NCBI RefSeq assembly: GCF_049800955.1
Contig: NZ_JBNAGA010000001.1
Location: 124,001-188,000, forward strand
Length of the DNA: 64,000 bases
Source: JAKVBH01 sp049800955
Lineage (GTDB): Bacteria > Pseudomonadota > Alphaproteobacteria > Rhodobacterales > Rhodobacteraceae
Direction: 5' to 3'
In this document: positions 53,964 through 62,492 of the stretch, piece by piece
How positions within the stretch are numbered: the first letter of the stretch is position 1
How the letters are laid out: each line of letters opens with the position of its first letter
Made by a program: the position numbers and the translations under genes
Notes under the pieces: generated by a model
The model's database searches: none
Told to the model about the DNA's origin: nothing
The model's input: only the letters and a program-made list of their open reading frames with translations

Positions 53964-54913
53964 TGGTGTGGGCGCTGTGCGGCCTTGGTCTGCTGATCCT
54001 GTTGCTTGCGGGCGATGCGCTGGTCAAAGGCGCGGTCAACCTGAGTTTGCGCGTGGGTGTGCCTGCCCTGATCGTCTCCTTGACGATCGTGGCCTTCGGC
54101 ACCTCGGCGCCTGAGCTTTTGATTGCGATAAAGGCGGCGCTTGATGGTGTCCCGGGTATTGCTTTGGGCAATGTCGTGGGGTCGAACACGGCCAATATCC
54201 TGTTGGTGCTGGGTATTCCCGCGATGATCGCGGTGTTTCACACATCGGAATGTGACACGCGCAAAACCTATGTTTTCATGATGGGCGCGAGCCTGTTGTT
54301 CATCGCGCTGGCCTTCACGGGCACGTTTGTCTGGTGGACGGCGCTTGTGCTCCTCGGCGCGCTTGCGCTCGTTTTGCTTGATGCTTTCCGCGAGGCGATG
54401 GCGCACAGGCGCGATGCCAAGGCTGCGGCGGTTGAGGAAGAAGAGGTCGAGGGGGCAGACCCTGACATGCCGTGGTGGAAGATCGTCATGTATCTTCTGT
54501 TGGGCCTCGTCGGTTTGCCCTTGGGCGCAGACCTTCTGGTCGACAATGCGACGATCATTGCAAAGACCTATGACGTGTCCGATGAGATCATCGGCCTGAC
54601 CCTCGTCGCCATCGGGACATCGCTGCCAGAACTTGCCACAACGGTCATGGCCGCCATCCGTAGGCAGGCTGATGTCGCGCTTGGCAATGTCATTGGGTCG
54701 AACATGTTTAACCTGTTGGCCATTATTGGCGTTGCAGGTTTGATCGCGCCCATCGACGTGGCGGATGAATTCCTGCAATTCGATCTCTGGGTCATGCTGG
54801 CGGCCTCTGCGCTGCTCTTTCCCTTTGTGTTCCTCAGTTGGAATATCACGCGGCTGTGGGGCATTCTCTTGACTGCGCTTTATGTGTCCTATGTGGCGTT
54901 TTTGCTGATCTAA
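53963..54913 (+). CDS. Na+/Ca2+ exchanger family (CaCA) antiporter
   Basis: This 316-residue membrane protein has about ten helices and both alpha repeats: IVAFGTSAPELLIA with GNVVGSNTANI, and VAIGTSLPELATT with GNVIGSNMFNL. It exchanges cations, most likely Ca2+ for Na+ or H+, as in YrbG. The ATG at 53963 overlaps the TGA of the microprotein. An acidic loop (EEEEVEGADPDM) joins the halves. Confidence 0.93.
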   Translation: MVWALCGLGLLILLLAGDALVKGAVNLSLRVGVPALIVSLTIVAFGTSAPELLIAIKAALDGVPGIALGNVVGSNTANILLVLGIPAMIAVFHTSECDTRKTYVFMMGASLLFIALAFTGTFVWWTALVLLGALALVLLDAFREAMAHRRDAKAAAVEEEEVEGADPDMPWWKIVMYLLLGLVGLPLGADLLVDNATIIAKTYDVSDEIIGLTLVAIGTSLPELATTVMAAIRRQADVALGNVIGSNMFNLLAIIGVAGLIAPIDVADEFLQFDLWVMLAASALLFPFVFLSWNITRLWGILLTALYVSYVAFLLI

Positions 54914-54929
54914 GCGAAAGGTCCTCACG

Positions 54930-55703
54930 ATGACGGCACTGATCACAGGCGCGAGCAAGCGTCTCGGGCGGGCGATGGCGCTCTATCTGGCGGGGCGGGG
55001 CCACGACATTGCTGTGCATTACGCAAGCTCGTCTGCGGCGGCGGAAGCTCTTGTCCAAGAGCTGAGAGATACAGGGCGCAAAGCGCAGGCCTTTCAGGCT
55101 GACTTGACGGCTGAGGCAGATATGCAAGGGCTGGTGCCGCAGGTCGTTGATGCGATGGGGCCGCTCGATGTGCTCGTCAACAATGCCTCGATCTTTGAGT
55201 ATGACACGATCAGCACCGCCACGCGCACGTCATGGGATCGCCACCTTGAGAGTAACTTGCGCGCGCCGTTTGTGTTGACACAGGCCTTTGCAGAGCAAAG
55301 CCCCAAGGCCGCCGAGGATGCAGCCGGGGAGCCTTTGGCGGCAGGCCTGATCGTGAACATGGTCGATCAGCGGGTCCGCAAGCTGACACCGGAATTCATG
55401 AGCTACACGATTGCCAAGATGGGGCTTTGGGCGCTGACCCAGACATCCGCACAAGCTCTGGCGCCTCGCATACGGGTCAATGCCATCGGGCCGGGGCCCA
55501 CCTTGCAAGGGGCGCGCCAGTCCGAAACGCATTTTTCGCGCCAACGACAGGCCACTGTGCTGCAGCGTGGTGCCAACGTGGAGGATATCACGGCGGCCTT
55601 GGGCTATTTCCTCGATGCGCCGGCGGTGACCGGGCAGTTGCTTTGCATTGACGGCGGGCAGCATCTCGCTTGGCAAACCCCTGATGTGCTGGGTGTGGAA
55701 TAG
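54930..55703 (+). CDS. SDR oxidoreductase, FolM/pteridine reductase-like
   Basis: This 257-residue SDR has TGASKRLGRAMA instead of the usual TGxxxGxG; an Arg after the third residue is typical of pteridine reductase and FolM. NNASIFEYD and YTIAK (catalytic Tyr and Lys) are present. FolM-like enzymes reduce dihydromonapterin or dihydrofolate. It is likely to supply folates. It ends just before the AT-rich region. Confidence 0.85.
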   Translation: MTALITGASKRLGRAMALYLAGRGHDIAVHYASSSAAAEALVQELRDTGRKAQAFQADLTAEADMQGLVPQVVDAMGPLDVLVNNASIFEYDTISTATRTSWDRHLESNLRAPFVLTQAFAEQSPKAAEDAAGEPLAAGLIVNMVDQRVRKLTPEFMSYTIAKMGLWALTQTSAQALAPRIRVNAIGPGPTLQGARQSETHFSRQRQATVLQRGANVEDITAALGYFLDAPAVTGQLLCIDGGQHLAWQTPDVLGVE

Positions 55704-55730
55704 GCCAAACCACGCCAAGTTTTGCACCGT

Positions 55731-55767
55731 TTAACAGGCCGTTACCAAAGCGTTACCAAAAGTTTAA
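55731..55767 (+). repeat. Phased TTAM array (CtrA-like sites)
   Basis: Four tetramers TTAA, TTAC, TTAC and TTAA start at 55731, 55742, 55753 and 55764, each 11 bases apart (N7 gaps). Neighbouring pairs form TTAA-N7-TTAC, TTAC-N7-TTAC and TTAC-N7-TTAA, close to the CtrA consensus. The middle units also share TTACCAAA. Confidence 0.55.
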
Positions 55768-55770
55768 TAA

Positions 55771-55783
55771 TATCAATAATTTG
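55771..55783 (+). promoter_or_regulatory. IHF consensus site
   Basis: TATCAATAATTTG matches WATCAANNNNTTR at all seven fixed or restricted positions around the N4 gap, starting four bases after the TTAM array. Confidence 0.5.
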
Positions 55784-55907
55784 GTTTCAGATCATAATTT
55801 TTTCATTTGAAAACAATCAGTTGAGTTTTTGCCTAAAAAATGGGCAAATCAATCAAATCACCTGAAAACAAGGAAAAATTCCACGTCTCCAAATCTTACC
55901 CCCGGAC

Positions 55908-55916
55908 TTATCCACA
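55908..55916 (+). promoter_or_regulatory. Perfect DnaA box
   Basis: TTATCCACA is an exact match to the high-affinity DnaA box. It lies at the right edge of the AT-rich tract, about 80 bases before uvrC. Weaker boxes may be present but are not convincing by eye. Confidence 0.6.
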
Positions 55917-55993
55917 AAAGCCGTGGATGTAATACCGCTTGCCCCTGCGTGTGCAGCATTGCAGGCGCAGCAAGGGAATCATAGGTTGCTCGC

Positions 55994-57862
55994 ATGACCG
56001 AAACGCCGCAGACAGACGACGCGCCCCTGACCGGACATGCGCTGATCCAATCCTACCTCAAGACGCTGGATGGCTCGCCCGGTGTCTACCGGATGCTGGA
56101 TGCGAAAATGCGGGTGCTCTACGTGGGCAAGGCGCGCAATCTCAAGGCGCGCGTCTCCAATTACGCGCGGCCCTCGGGCCATAGCGGGCGTATCGCGCGG
56201 ATGATCCGGGAAACCGCGTCGATGATGTTCCTCACAACGCGCACAGAGACCGAGGCGCTGCTTCTGGAGCAGAACCTCATCAAGCAGCTCAAGCCCAAGT
56301 ACAACGTGCTGCTGCGCGACGATAAGAGCTTTCCCAATATTCTCGTGGCGAAGAACCACGGCTATCCGCAGATCAAAAAACACCGCGGCGCGAAGAAAGA
56401 GAAAGGCGCTTATTACGGGCCTTTTGCATCCGCAGGTGCTGTAAACCGGACGCTGAACCAGCTTCAGAAAGTCTTCCAGTTGCGCAATTGCACCGATGCG
56501 GTGTTTGACAGCCGTACGCGGCCTTGCCTGCTCTACCAGATCAAGCGGTGCAGCGCGCCTTGTGTGGGCAAGATCAGCGAGGCGGACTATGCCGAGGCTG
56601 TCTCGGATGCGGAGCGTTTCCTGTCCGGCAAATCGACAAACATACAGGCCAAACTTGCCTCGGAGATGCAAAAGGCATCTGACGAGATGGAGTTTGAGCG
56701 CGCCGCCGCCATGCGCGACCGGATCCGTGCGCTGACCCAGGTCCAGACCGCACAAGGCATCAACCCGCGCACCGTCGACGAGGCGGACATTATCGCGCTG
56801 CATCTGGAGAATGGGCAGGCGTGCGTGCAGGTGTTTTTCATTCGCGCCGGGCAAAACTGGGGCAACCGGGATTTCTATCCCCGTGTGGGCGAAGACGTTG
56901 AGGCACCGGAAATCCTGGAAGCGTTTCTGGGCCAGTTCTACGACACCAAGGAGCCGCCCAAACAGATTATCCTCTCCCACGGGATCGAGAATACCGACCT
57001 TATGGAGGCCGCCCTGTCCGACAAGCTCGGGCGCCGTGTCCAATTGCTTGTGCCGCAACGCGGGGAGAAGGCAGAACTCATCGAAAGCGCTGTGCGCAAT
57101 GCCCGCGAGAGCCTCGGCCGCAAAATGGCAGAGACCGCCACCCAAGCCAAACTTCTGCGTGGACTGGCCGAGGCTTTTGATCTCGATGCGCCGCCCAAAC
57201 GGATCGAGGTTTATGACAACTCCCATATTCAAGGAGCCCATGCCGTCGGTGCTATGATTGTCGCGGGGCCGGAGGGCTATCTGAAAAACCAATACCGGAA
57301 GTTCAATATCAAGGGCGAGGAGCTCACGCCCGGGGATGATTTCGGGATGATGAAAGAGGTTCTGAACCGCCGGTTCACGCGGTTGCAAAAAGAAGACCCG
57401 GAACGCGACAAGGGGCTTTGGCCCGATCTGTTGTTGATTGATGGCGGGGCCGGGCAGGTCTCGGCGGTGGCCGAAATCATGGCGGAGCACGGGATTGAGG
57501 ACGTCCCCATGCTGGGGGTCGCCAAGGGGGTGGACCGCGATCACGGCAAAGAAGAATTTCACCGGATTGGTCAGCGCCCCATGGCCCTGCGCCGCAATGA
57601 TCCGGTTCTATATTTTGTACAACGCCTGCGCGACGAGGCGCACCGGTTTGCCATTGGCACGCACCGCGCCAAACGCGCGAAAGCCGTCACCGCCAACCCG
57701 CTGGATGAGATTGCCGGTGTCGGCGCTGCGCGCAAACGCGCCTTGCTCGCGCATTTCGGCTCTGCCAAGGCGGTTGGCCGGGCCAATCTGGCGGATCTGA
57801 TGGCTGTGGACGGCGTCTCGGAAGCGCTGGCTGAAAAGATCTACGCCCATTTCCAAAACTGA
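55994..57862 (+). CDS. uvrC: Excinuclease ABC subunit C
   Basis: This 622-residue protein has a GIY-YIG nuclease domain (GSPGVYRML... VLYVGKARNLKARV), a UvrB-binding helix pair (about residues 210-245), the RNase H-like C-terminal nuclease with YDNSHIQGAHAVGAMIV, and tandem helix-hairpin-helix motifs (IAGVGAARKRALLAHFGS, VDGVSEALAEKIY). It makes both incisions in nucleotide excision repair with UvrAB. Full length. No LexA-type site (GTTC-N7-GTTC) is seen upstream. Confidence 0.96.
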   Translation: MTETPQTDDAPLTGHALIQSYLKTLDGSPGVYRMLDAKMRVLYVGKARNLKARVSNYARPSGHSGRIARMIRETASMMFLTTRTETEALLLEQNLIKQLKPKYNVLLRDDKSFPNILVAKNHGYPQIKKHRGAKKEKGAYYGPFASAGAVNRTLNQLQKVFQLRNCTDAVFDSRTRPCLLYQIKRCSAPCVGKISEADYAEAVSDAERFLSGKSTNIQAKLASEMQKASDEMEFERAAAMRDRIRALTQVQTAQGINPRTVDEADIIALHLENGQACVQVFFIRAGQNWGNRDFYPRVGEDVEAPEILEAFLGQFYDTKEPPKQIILSHGIENTDLMEAALSDKLGRRVQLLVPQRGEKAELIESAVRNARESLGRKMAETATQAKLLRGLAEAFDLDAPPKRIEVYDNSHIQGAHAVGAMIVAGPEGYLKNQYRKFNIKGEELTPGDDFGMMKEVLNRRFTRLQKEDPERDKGLWPDLLLIDGGAGQVSAVAEIMAEHGIEDVPMLGVAKGVDRDHGKEEFHRIGQRPMALRRNDPVLYFVQRLRDEAHRFAIGTHRAKRAKAVTANPLDEIAGVGAARKRALLAHFGSAKAVGRANLADLMAVDGVSEALAEKIYAHFQN

Positions 57863-57878
57863 AGGCTTTTCAAATGGG

Positions 57879-57957
57879 GCGCCTTGCAGGCGCGCCGGTT
57901 TGTGCACCTTTGGTGCGGATTGAGGGGGCCGTCTGCCCCCTCTTGGCCTTCGGCCAA
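57879..57957. repeat. Array of four consecutive hairpins after uvrC
   Basis: The array has four hairpins: GCGCC with GGCGC (57879-57893); GCACC with GGTGC, loop TTT (57904-57916); GAGGGGGC with GCCCCCTC (57922-57942); and TTGGCC with GGCCAA, loop TTC (57943-57957). It separates uvrC from the convergent gph gene and may act as a bidirectional terminator. It shares the four-hairpin layout with 49982-50053. Confidence 0.7.
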
Positions 57958-57958
57958 T

Positions 57959-58591
57959 TCACCCCGGAAGGTATTTGTCGACAAAAGAATGGAAGTCTTT
58001 GTATGAGCTGAAGGCTGCGTCGTGGTGCAGTTCGTCCACGGGTGTTTTTCGGTAGCCTTCGGTGAAGAGCAGGAAGGGGATGTTGGCGGCCTGGGCCGTC
58101 GCGGCATCGACTTCGCTGTCACCGACGTAAAGGTCTGGTGCGCATGCCGTGAGCATCTGGGGTTCGGGCTTGCGGTTCGGCAGGCTGTCTCCCCCGATGA
58201 TGAGGTCGAAATAGGGCAGAAGCTGTATGTCGCGGAGCACGTTCAAAGCTGCTTGAAAGGGCTTGTTGGTGCAGACGGACAGGCTGTGGCCCTGTGCTTG
58301 CAGCGCGGCAAGCGCGTCGGTGACATGGGGGTAGACGCTCTTGGGATCGCTGGGCAGGGAGATATAGTGACCCATGGTGGCTTTGCACAAGGCTGCGTGC
58401 AGGTCTTGGCTGAGGTCCAGGTGATCCAGCACCCGGCGCATGGCTTCGGGCAGGCCGTTGCCCACGAAGCTCTGCACTGTGGGCTGGTCAATGGCGGGCA
58501 GGATCAGGTCTTCCAGCGCACGGGAAACAGAGGCGTGGATATGCGTGATGGAATCGACGAGCGTGCCATCGAGGTCAAAGGCTATTCTCAT
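57959..58591 (-). CDS. gph: HAD-family phosphoglycolate phosphatase
   Basis: This 210-residue HAD phosphatase has FDLDGTLVDS (nucleophile Asp), SVCTNKP (motif II), KPEPQML (motif III Lys) and VGDSEVDAATAQAANIP (motif IV). It likely hydrolyses 2-phosphoglycolate, a by-product of DNA repair and photorespiration. It overlaps the upstream rpe gene by four bases (ATGA), a common roseobacter pair with shared Calvin/pentose-phosphate context. Confidence 0.88.
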   Translation of the reverse strand: MRIAFDLDGTLVDSITHIHASVSRALEDLILPAIDQPTVQSFVGNGLPEAMRRVLDHLDLSQDLHAALCKATMGHYISLPSDPKSVYPHVTDALAALQAQGHSLSVCTNKPFQAALNVLRDIQLLPYFDLIIGGDSLPNRKPEPQMLTACAPDLYVGDSEVDAATAQAANIPFLLFTEGYRKTPVDELHHDAAFSSYKDFHSFVDKYLPG

Positions 58592-59265
58592 GCGCAGGCC
58601 GTGCGAATGGCGCGGATGTTTGCGCCATATGGCGCGGGGTTTGTGACTGAACCGCCCTTGAACACGGCTGAGCCTGCGACAAGAATATCAGCTCCCGCTT
58701 CAACGACCAAAGGTGCTGTCGTCGGATCGACGCCCCCGTCGATCTCGATATGGATAGGACGGTCTCCGATCATTTTGCGGAGCTCGCGCACTTTCGCGGT
58801 CATGTCGATGAATTTCTGCCCGCCGAAGCCGGGGTTCACGGTCATAACGCAGACCAGATCGGTCAAGTCCAACAGGTGCTCGATCATCTGGGCGGGTGTG
58901 CCCGGGTTCAGCGCGACGCCAGCTTTCATGCCTGCGCCACGAATGGCTTGCAGAGTGCGGTGAATATGGGGGCCGGCCTCGACATGGGCCGTCAGGATAT
59001 CGGCACCGGCATCGGCGAAGGCGTCGATATAGGGATCGACAGGCGCGATCATCAGGTGCACATCCATCACCGTTTTGATGTGGGGGCGGATGGCGGCGCA
59101 GGTTGTGGCGCCAAAGGAGATGTTGGGTACGAAATGACCGTCCATGACGTCGACGTGGATCCAGTCCGCGCCCTGGGCCTCGACGGCCTCGATTTCCGCG
59201 CCGAAGTTGGCGAAATCGGCGGCAAGGATTGAGGGAGCGATTTTGAGGGAACGGTCGAATGTCAT
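58588..59265 (-). CDS. rpe: Ribulose-phosphate 3-epimerase
   Basis: This 225-residue TIM-barrel protein has APSILAADFANFGAE, HVDVMDGHFVPNISFG, MTVNPGFGGQKFI and IDGGVDPTTAP, all conserved in Rpe. It interconverts ribulose- and xylulose-5-phosphate. The ATG at 59263-59265 has GGAGA 5 bases upstream; the longer frame to 59337 has none. Confidence 0.97.
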   Translation of the reverse strand: MTFDRSLKIAPSILAADFANFGAEIEAVEAQGADWIHVDVMDGHFVPNISFGATTCAAIRPHIKTVMDVHLMIAPVDPYIDAFADAGADILTAHVEAGPHIHRTLQAIRGAGMKAGVALNPGTPAQMIEHLLDLTDLVCVMTVNPGFGGQKFIDMTAKVRELRKMIGDRPIHIEIDGGVDPTTAPLVVEAGADILVAGSAVFKGGSVTNPAPYGANIRAIRTACA

Positions 59266-59315
59266 GGAAATCTCCGGCTGCTTGACCCGCTGATAGCCCG
59301 CATGGACCACCGGGT

Positions 59316-60314
59316 CTAGCGGTTGATCTCGGACCATGTGGGGATCGGATCGCCTTTTGCGGGGCGTGCTTTGAAGATCGCGCGGGCGATGGCCCGGGAG
59401 AGGGTGGTCGCGGCGGCGTGGCAGAGCGCGTGCATCTCGAGGTCGGGCATGGTGAGCGCGCGCCCGCCGGTGCTCACGGCGAAGACCAGATCGCCGTCCA
59501 TCGGCCCATGGGAGGGCACAATGGCGCGGGCCAGACCATCTTGGGCGGCGGTGGCAAGGCGCGTGGCCTGTGCCTTGTCGAGCGCGGCATCGGTGGCGAC
59601 GATGGCGATCGTGGTATTGGCGCCTGCGACCATGGCCATTTTGCGCGAAACGCTGAGATCGCGCGGCTGCGGGGCGGGGTCGGGTCCGAGGCCGCCGAAC
59701 TCATCGCCGACTTCAAACGGTGCAGCCCAGAAGTGCCGCTCTCCCGGCGTTGTGACGCAGCCAACCGGGTTGGCGGCAACGAGAGCGCCCAGCGTTGTGC
59801 CGTTGTCCAGTAGGGTCGAGGCGGAGCCCAAGCCCCCCTTGAGCATCATCGTGCTGGCCCCAGTGCCCGCGCCGACGGAGCCAAGGGCGAAGTCCTCATT
59901 GGCATCAGCCAAGGCCGCGCGTCCGAGGGCGGGGTAGGGGTTCTCGCGCCACGCCTTGTCGCCGCCGTTCACGAGATCGAAGAGGATCGCAGCGGGGACG
60001 ATGGGGACGCGCGCGGGGCCAACGGCAAATCCGCGCCCGGCCTCGGCCAAGGCATCCATCACGCCCTGCGCGGCGGCCAGACCAAAGGCGGAGCCGCCAG
60101 AGAGGACCAGCGCATCGACGGCGGGCGCAGTCTTGTCAGGGGCGAGAAGGTCCGTCTCCCGCGTGCCGGGCGCGCCGCCCATGACAGAGACGCCAGCCAC
60201 AAAAGGCGCATCCCCCGCCAGAACGGTCGTGCCGGACTTCAGCCGCGCATCGGTGGCATGGCCCACGCGCAGGCCGGGGACATCGGTGATCAGGTTTTTG
60301 GGGCCGGATTTCAT
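59316..60314 (-). CDS. P1-family peptidase (DmpA/S58)
   Basis: This 332-residue protein has TDVPGLRVGHATD, VLSGGSAFGLAAAQGVM and GSVGAGTGA, typical of the DmpA/BapA Ntn-hydrolase family, which self-cleaves to expose an N-terminal nucleophile. It likely acts as an aminopeptidase on D- or beta-amino acids. It is about 50 bases before rpe and may be in the same transcript. Confidence 0.9.
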   Translation of the reverse strand: MKSGPKNLITDVPGLRVGHATDARLKSGTTVLAGDAPFVAGVSVMGGAPGTRETDLLAPDKTAPAVDALVLSGGSAFGLAAAQGVMDALAEAGRGFAVGPARVPIVPAAILFDLVNGGDKAWRENPYPALGRAALADANEDFALGSVGAGTGASTMMLKGGLGSASTLLDNGTTLGALVAANPVGCVTTPGERHFWAAPFEVGDEFGGLGPDPAPQPRDLSVSRKMAMVAGANTTIAIVATDAALDKAQATRLATAAQDGLARAIVPSHGPMDGDLVFAVSTGGRALTMPDLEMHALCHAAATTLSRAIARAIFKARPAKGDPIPTWSEINR

Positions 60315-60329
60315 GGGGCAAGACTGCCC

Positions 60330-62087
60330 CTAATCGCGCTTGCCCACAAGCCCGGCCACGGCGGCAGCGCCAATGGCGGTGATGACCCAGCCTGCGATCT
60401 GGATCACAGGTTTGAGATAGAAGCCCCACCAGCCCAAATCGCCGCGCGCGGGCGAGGGGGCCCAAGCGGTCTCCTGCCCCAGCGCGTCGAGCGGGATGAA
60501 GACATCGAACGCATAGAGCCAGTGCGAGAAACTCTCGTAGTCTTGCGCGGATGGGGTCTTCAGCCATGCCTGTAGCGGCATCGGTTGGCTCGGGTCTGTC
60601 TCATGGGCGACAACGGCGTCGATCCATGGCTGCGAGGCGAGCACCACATCGGAGGTCGGCGCAAACTGCCCCGCGTTCCAGACGGTGTTGTAGAACGACG
60701 CTGTGCACAGCAAGAGGGCGATGACCCAGATCAGCGAGCGGGCGGGCTTGTGACCGTAACCGAATATCCAGCCAAAGGCGCGCGAAAAGAACAGCCCGAA
60801 AGGTGCCCACAGGAAGCGCAGGAACGCCCCTCTGCTGCCATCAAACTGCACGATGGCCCGATCATAGGCGGTTGTGGCGAGGCGATGGTCGCGGGCCTCA
60901 AGGACACGCGCGGCGTCGCTTGCCTTGCCCTGTTCGCGCAGCACTTTGGCCAATTGGCTGTAGGGTTGCGGGTCAAAACTGGGGCGGTTATTGGGTCGGG
61001 TCTCGATCAGCTTTTCCGCGATCCATGATCCATTTCGAGGCTTGGGGTGTGCAATATTGTGTTGCGCGACCCTGTCTAGTTGCCGCAGTCGATCCGAAAC
61101 ACGCATGTTGCCGCCGAGCCGCTTATAGCGAAAGCCGGAGAGGTACAACGCCTCGGCCTGCTCCCATGCAGAAAGATCGTCCTCTAGCCGTCCGATCTCC
61201 GCATCGGTCAGGTAGAGTGGGCCGCTGAACGCTTTGAGATCACGTAAAAAGAAGCCCGCGCTCACCTTCATCGCCGCGCCGACAAGCCCGCCGCTGAAGG
61301 TTCCTCCGTGGCATTGAAGATTACCTTTGATCTGCGCGCGTTGGAGGTCTACCACGCCCCTGGCTTCGAACCCGTTGGTCAGGAACACATCCGCTCCTAT
61401 CTCTGCCGCTTGTGTCTCGAGGGCCGGGCTGCCTCTGCCATCAAAGCTGCCGCCGAGGCAAGAAACGCCTCCGCCAATCCTAGCTCTGTTTGCAGCAACA
61501 GTACCGCTCGCTGAAAAGCCTTCTCTGAGCAATACGTCGGCCTCAATTATTGCAGCTTCTAAGTCGAGCGCTCGAGCGCCTTTCCCGTCGAATTTGCCTT
61601 CGGTGCAGGCGAATTGTCCCTTTATCCGCATGCCGTTTAAGGTGACCGGCCCAGTTGCTTCGAAACCTCTGTTCAGTTGGACATTGGATTCGCATCGAAG
61701 TCTTTGTGCATCAATCCCGGGGGTTTTGCTGCCAGAGAGGTACAAGCCATGTAGATAGGCATCCCGCAAGAACGGTACAGTATCTAGGTGGCATATAAAC
61801 AGTCGAAGTGCATAGGGTGAGCTGCAGCCGGACAGATCAATCTCGCCCTTGATCCACGCGCCGACCACTCGGACGCCCTTCGGCGGCACTCGACAGTCGT
61901 CACAGCCGCCCATCACGCAATGCACGATAAGCTCTGCGCGGATGCGGTTGGCGTCGCTCTCGGCCTCGGGGCGCTCGGACAAAATCTCGACAACGCCAGT
62001 CCACGCCTCATCGAGCAATTGTTGCTCAGCGGCGCTCCACGGGCGCTCTTTCTCCATTTCTTCCAGTGTCTTGTGGTATGTGCTCAT
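60330..62087 (-). CDS. Beta-solenoid repeat membrane protein, unknown function
   Basis: This 585-residue protein starts at ATG 62085-62087 (AGGAG upstream). After a helical N-terminus and a Cys pair in GGCDDCRVPP, residues about 65-310 form repeated units of the type ADVFLTNGFEARGVVDLQRAQIKG, G-x-F-x-A-x-G-x-V-x-L, which build a right-handed solenoid similar to pentapeptide or bactofilin repeats. The C-terminal third has two to three membrane helices (around SLIWVIALLLCTASF and AGWVITAIGAAAVAG). I do not know the function. Similar proteins are sometimes labelled membrane-associated oxidoreductase, without evidence. Confidence 0.7.
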   Translation of the reverse strand: MSTYHKTLEEMEKERPWSAAEQQLLDEAWTGVVEILSERPEAESDANRIRAELIVHCVMGGCDDCRVPPKGVRVVGAWIKGEIDLSGCSSPYALRLFICHLDTVPFLRDAYLHGLYLSGSKTPGIDAQRLRCESNVQLNRGFEATGPVTLNGMRIKGQFACTEGKFDGKGARALDLEAAIIEADVLLREGFSASGTVAANRARIGGGVSCLGGSFDGRGSPALETQAAEIGADVFLTNGFEARGVVDLQRAQIKGNLQCHGGTFSGGLVGAAMKVSAGFFLRDLKAFSGPLYLTDAEIGRLEDDLSAWEQAEALYLSGFRYKRLGGNMRVSDRLRQLDRVAQHNIAHPKPRNGSWIAEKLIETRPNNRPSFDPQPYSQLAKVLREQGKASDAARVLEARDHRLATTAYDRAIVQFDGSRGAFLRFLWAPFGLFFSRAFGWIFGYGHKPARSLIWVIALLLCTASFYNTVWNAGQFAPTSDVVLASQPWIDAVVAHETDPSQPMPLQAWLKTPSAQDYESFSHWLYAFDVFIPLDALGQETAWAPSPARGDLGWWGFYLKPVIQIAGWVITAIGAAAVAGLVGKRD

Positions 62088-62138
62088 CCCAACTCCTGTT
62101 TCAGATATGGGCGCGCGCACGCGTGATGCCAAGGGGCG

Positions 62139-62492
62139 TCAGATGTGGGGCTTGGCGGCGGCGGTGGCGGGATCGCCGGTGTTGGGCTCTCCCTTGGGCT
62201 CGATCAGGAGCACCTTGCATTCGGCCTCTGCGCGCGGGCGGTGGGTCACGCCTTTGGGCACGATGAAGAGCTCGCCTGCCCTCACGGGATGGGACGGCGC
62301 GCCCTCGATATCCATGACCATCTCGCCCTCCAGCACGAGGAAGAAATCATCGGTTTCTTCATGCAGGTGATAGGGGAATTCCCCGGCAAAGCGCACGACC
62401 ATGACGTCGTTGTCATTGTACTGCGCCACCACATGAGGATCCCAATGGGTGGTGAATTGCGCGAGTTTCTCCGCCAGATTGACCGTCTTCAT
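62139..62492 (-). CDS. Cupin-domain protein
   Basis: This 117-residue single-domain cupin has HLHEETDDFFLVLEGEMVM (motif 1 with His, His, Glu) and FIVPKGVTHRPRAE (motif 2 His). A metal site is therefore likely. It overlaps the SDR gene at ATGA and may act on the same small molecule. Confidence 0.88.
   Translation of the reverse strand: MKTVNLAEKLAQFTTHWDPHVVAQYNDNDVMVVRFAGEFPYHLHEETDDFFLVLEGEMVMDIEGAPSHPVRAGELFIVPKGVTHRPRAEAECKVLLIEPKGEPNTGDPATAAAKPHI

Larger units (their letters stand above)
55704..55993. other. AT-rich origin-like region
   Basis: These 290 bases are strongly AT-rich between about 55740 and 55890. They carry a perfect DnaA box, an IHF consensus and a phased CtrA-like array, and contain no gene. 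It is the longest AT-rich tract in the core part of the window. Together the elements match the parts of an alphaproteobacterial replication origin or a complex cell-cycle promoter for uvrC. Confidence 0.5.

Noticed and set aside
53912..54958. 348-residue minus-strand open frame rich in His, Gln and Arg
   Set aside because: It is antisense to the CaCA antiporter, a low-complexity shadow.
55979..57562. 527-residue minus-strand open frame
   Set aside because: It is antisense to uvrC.
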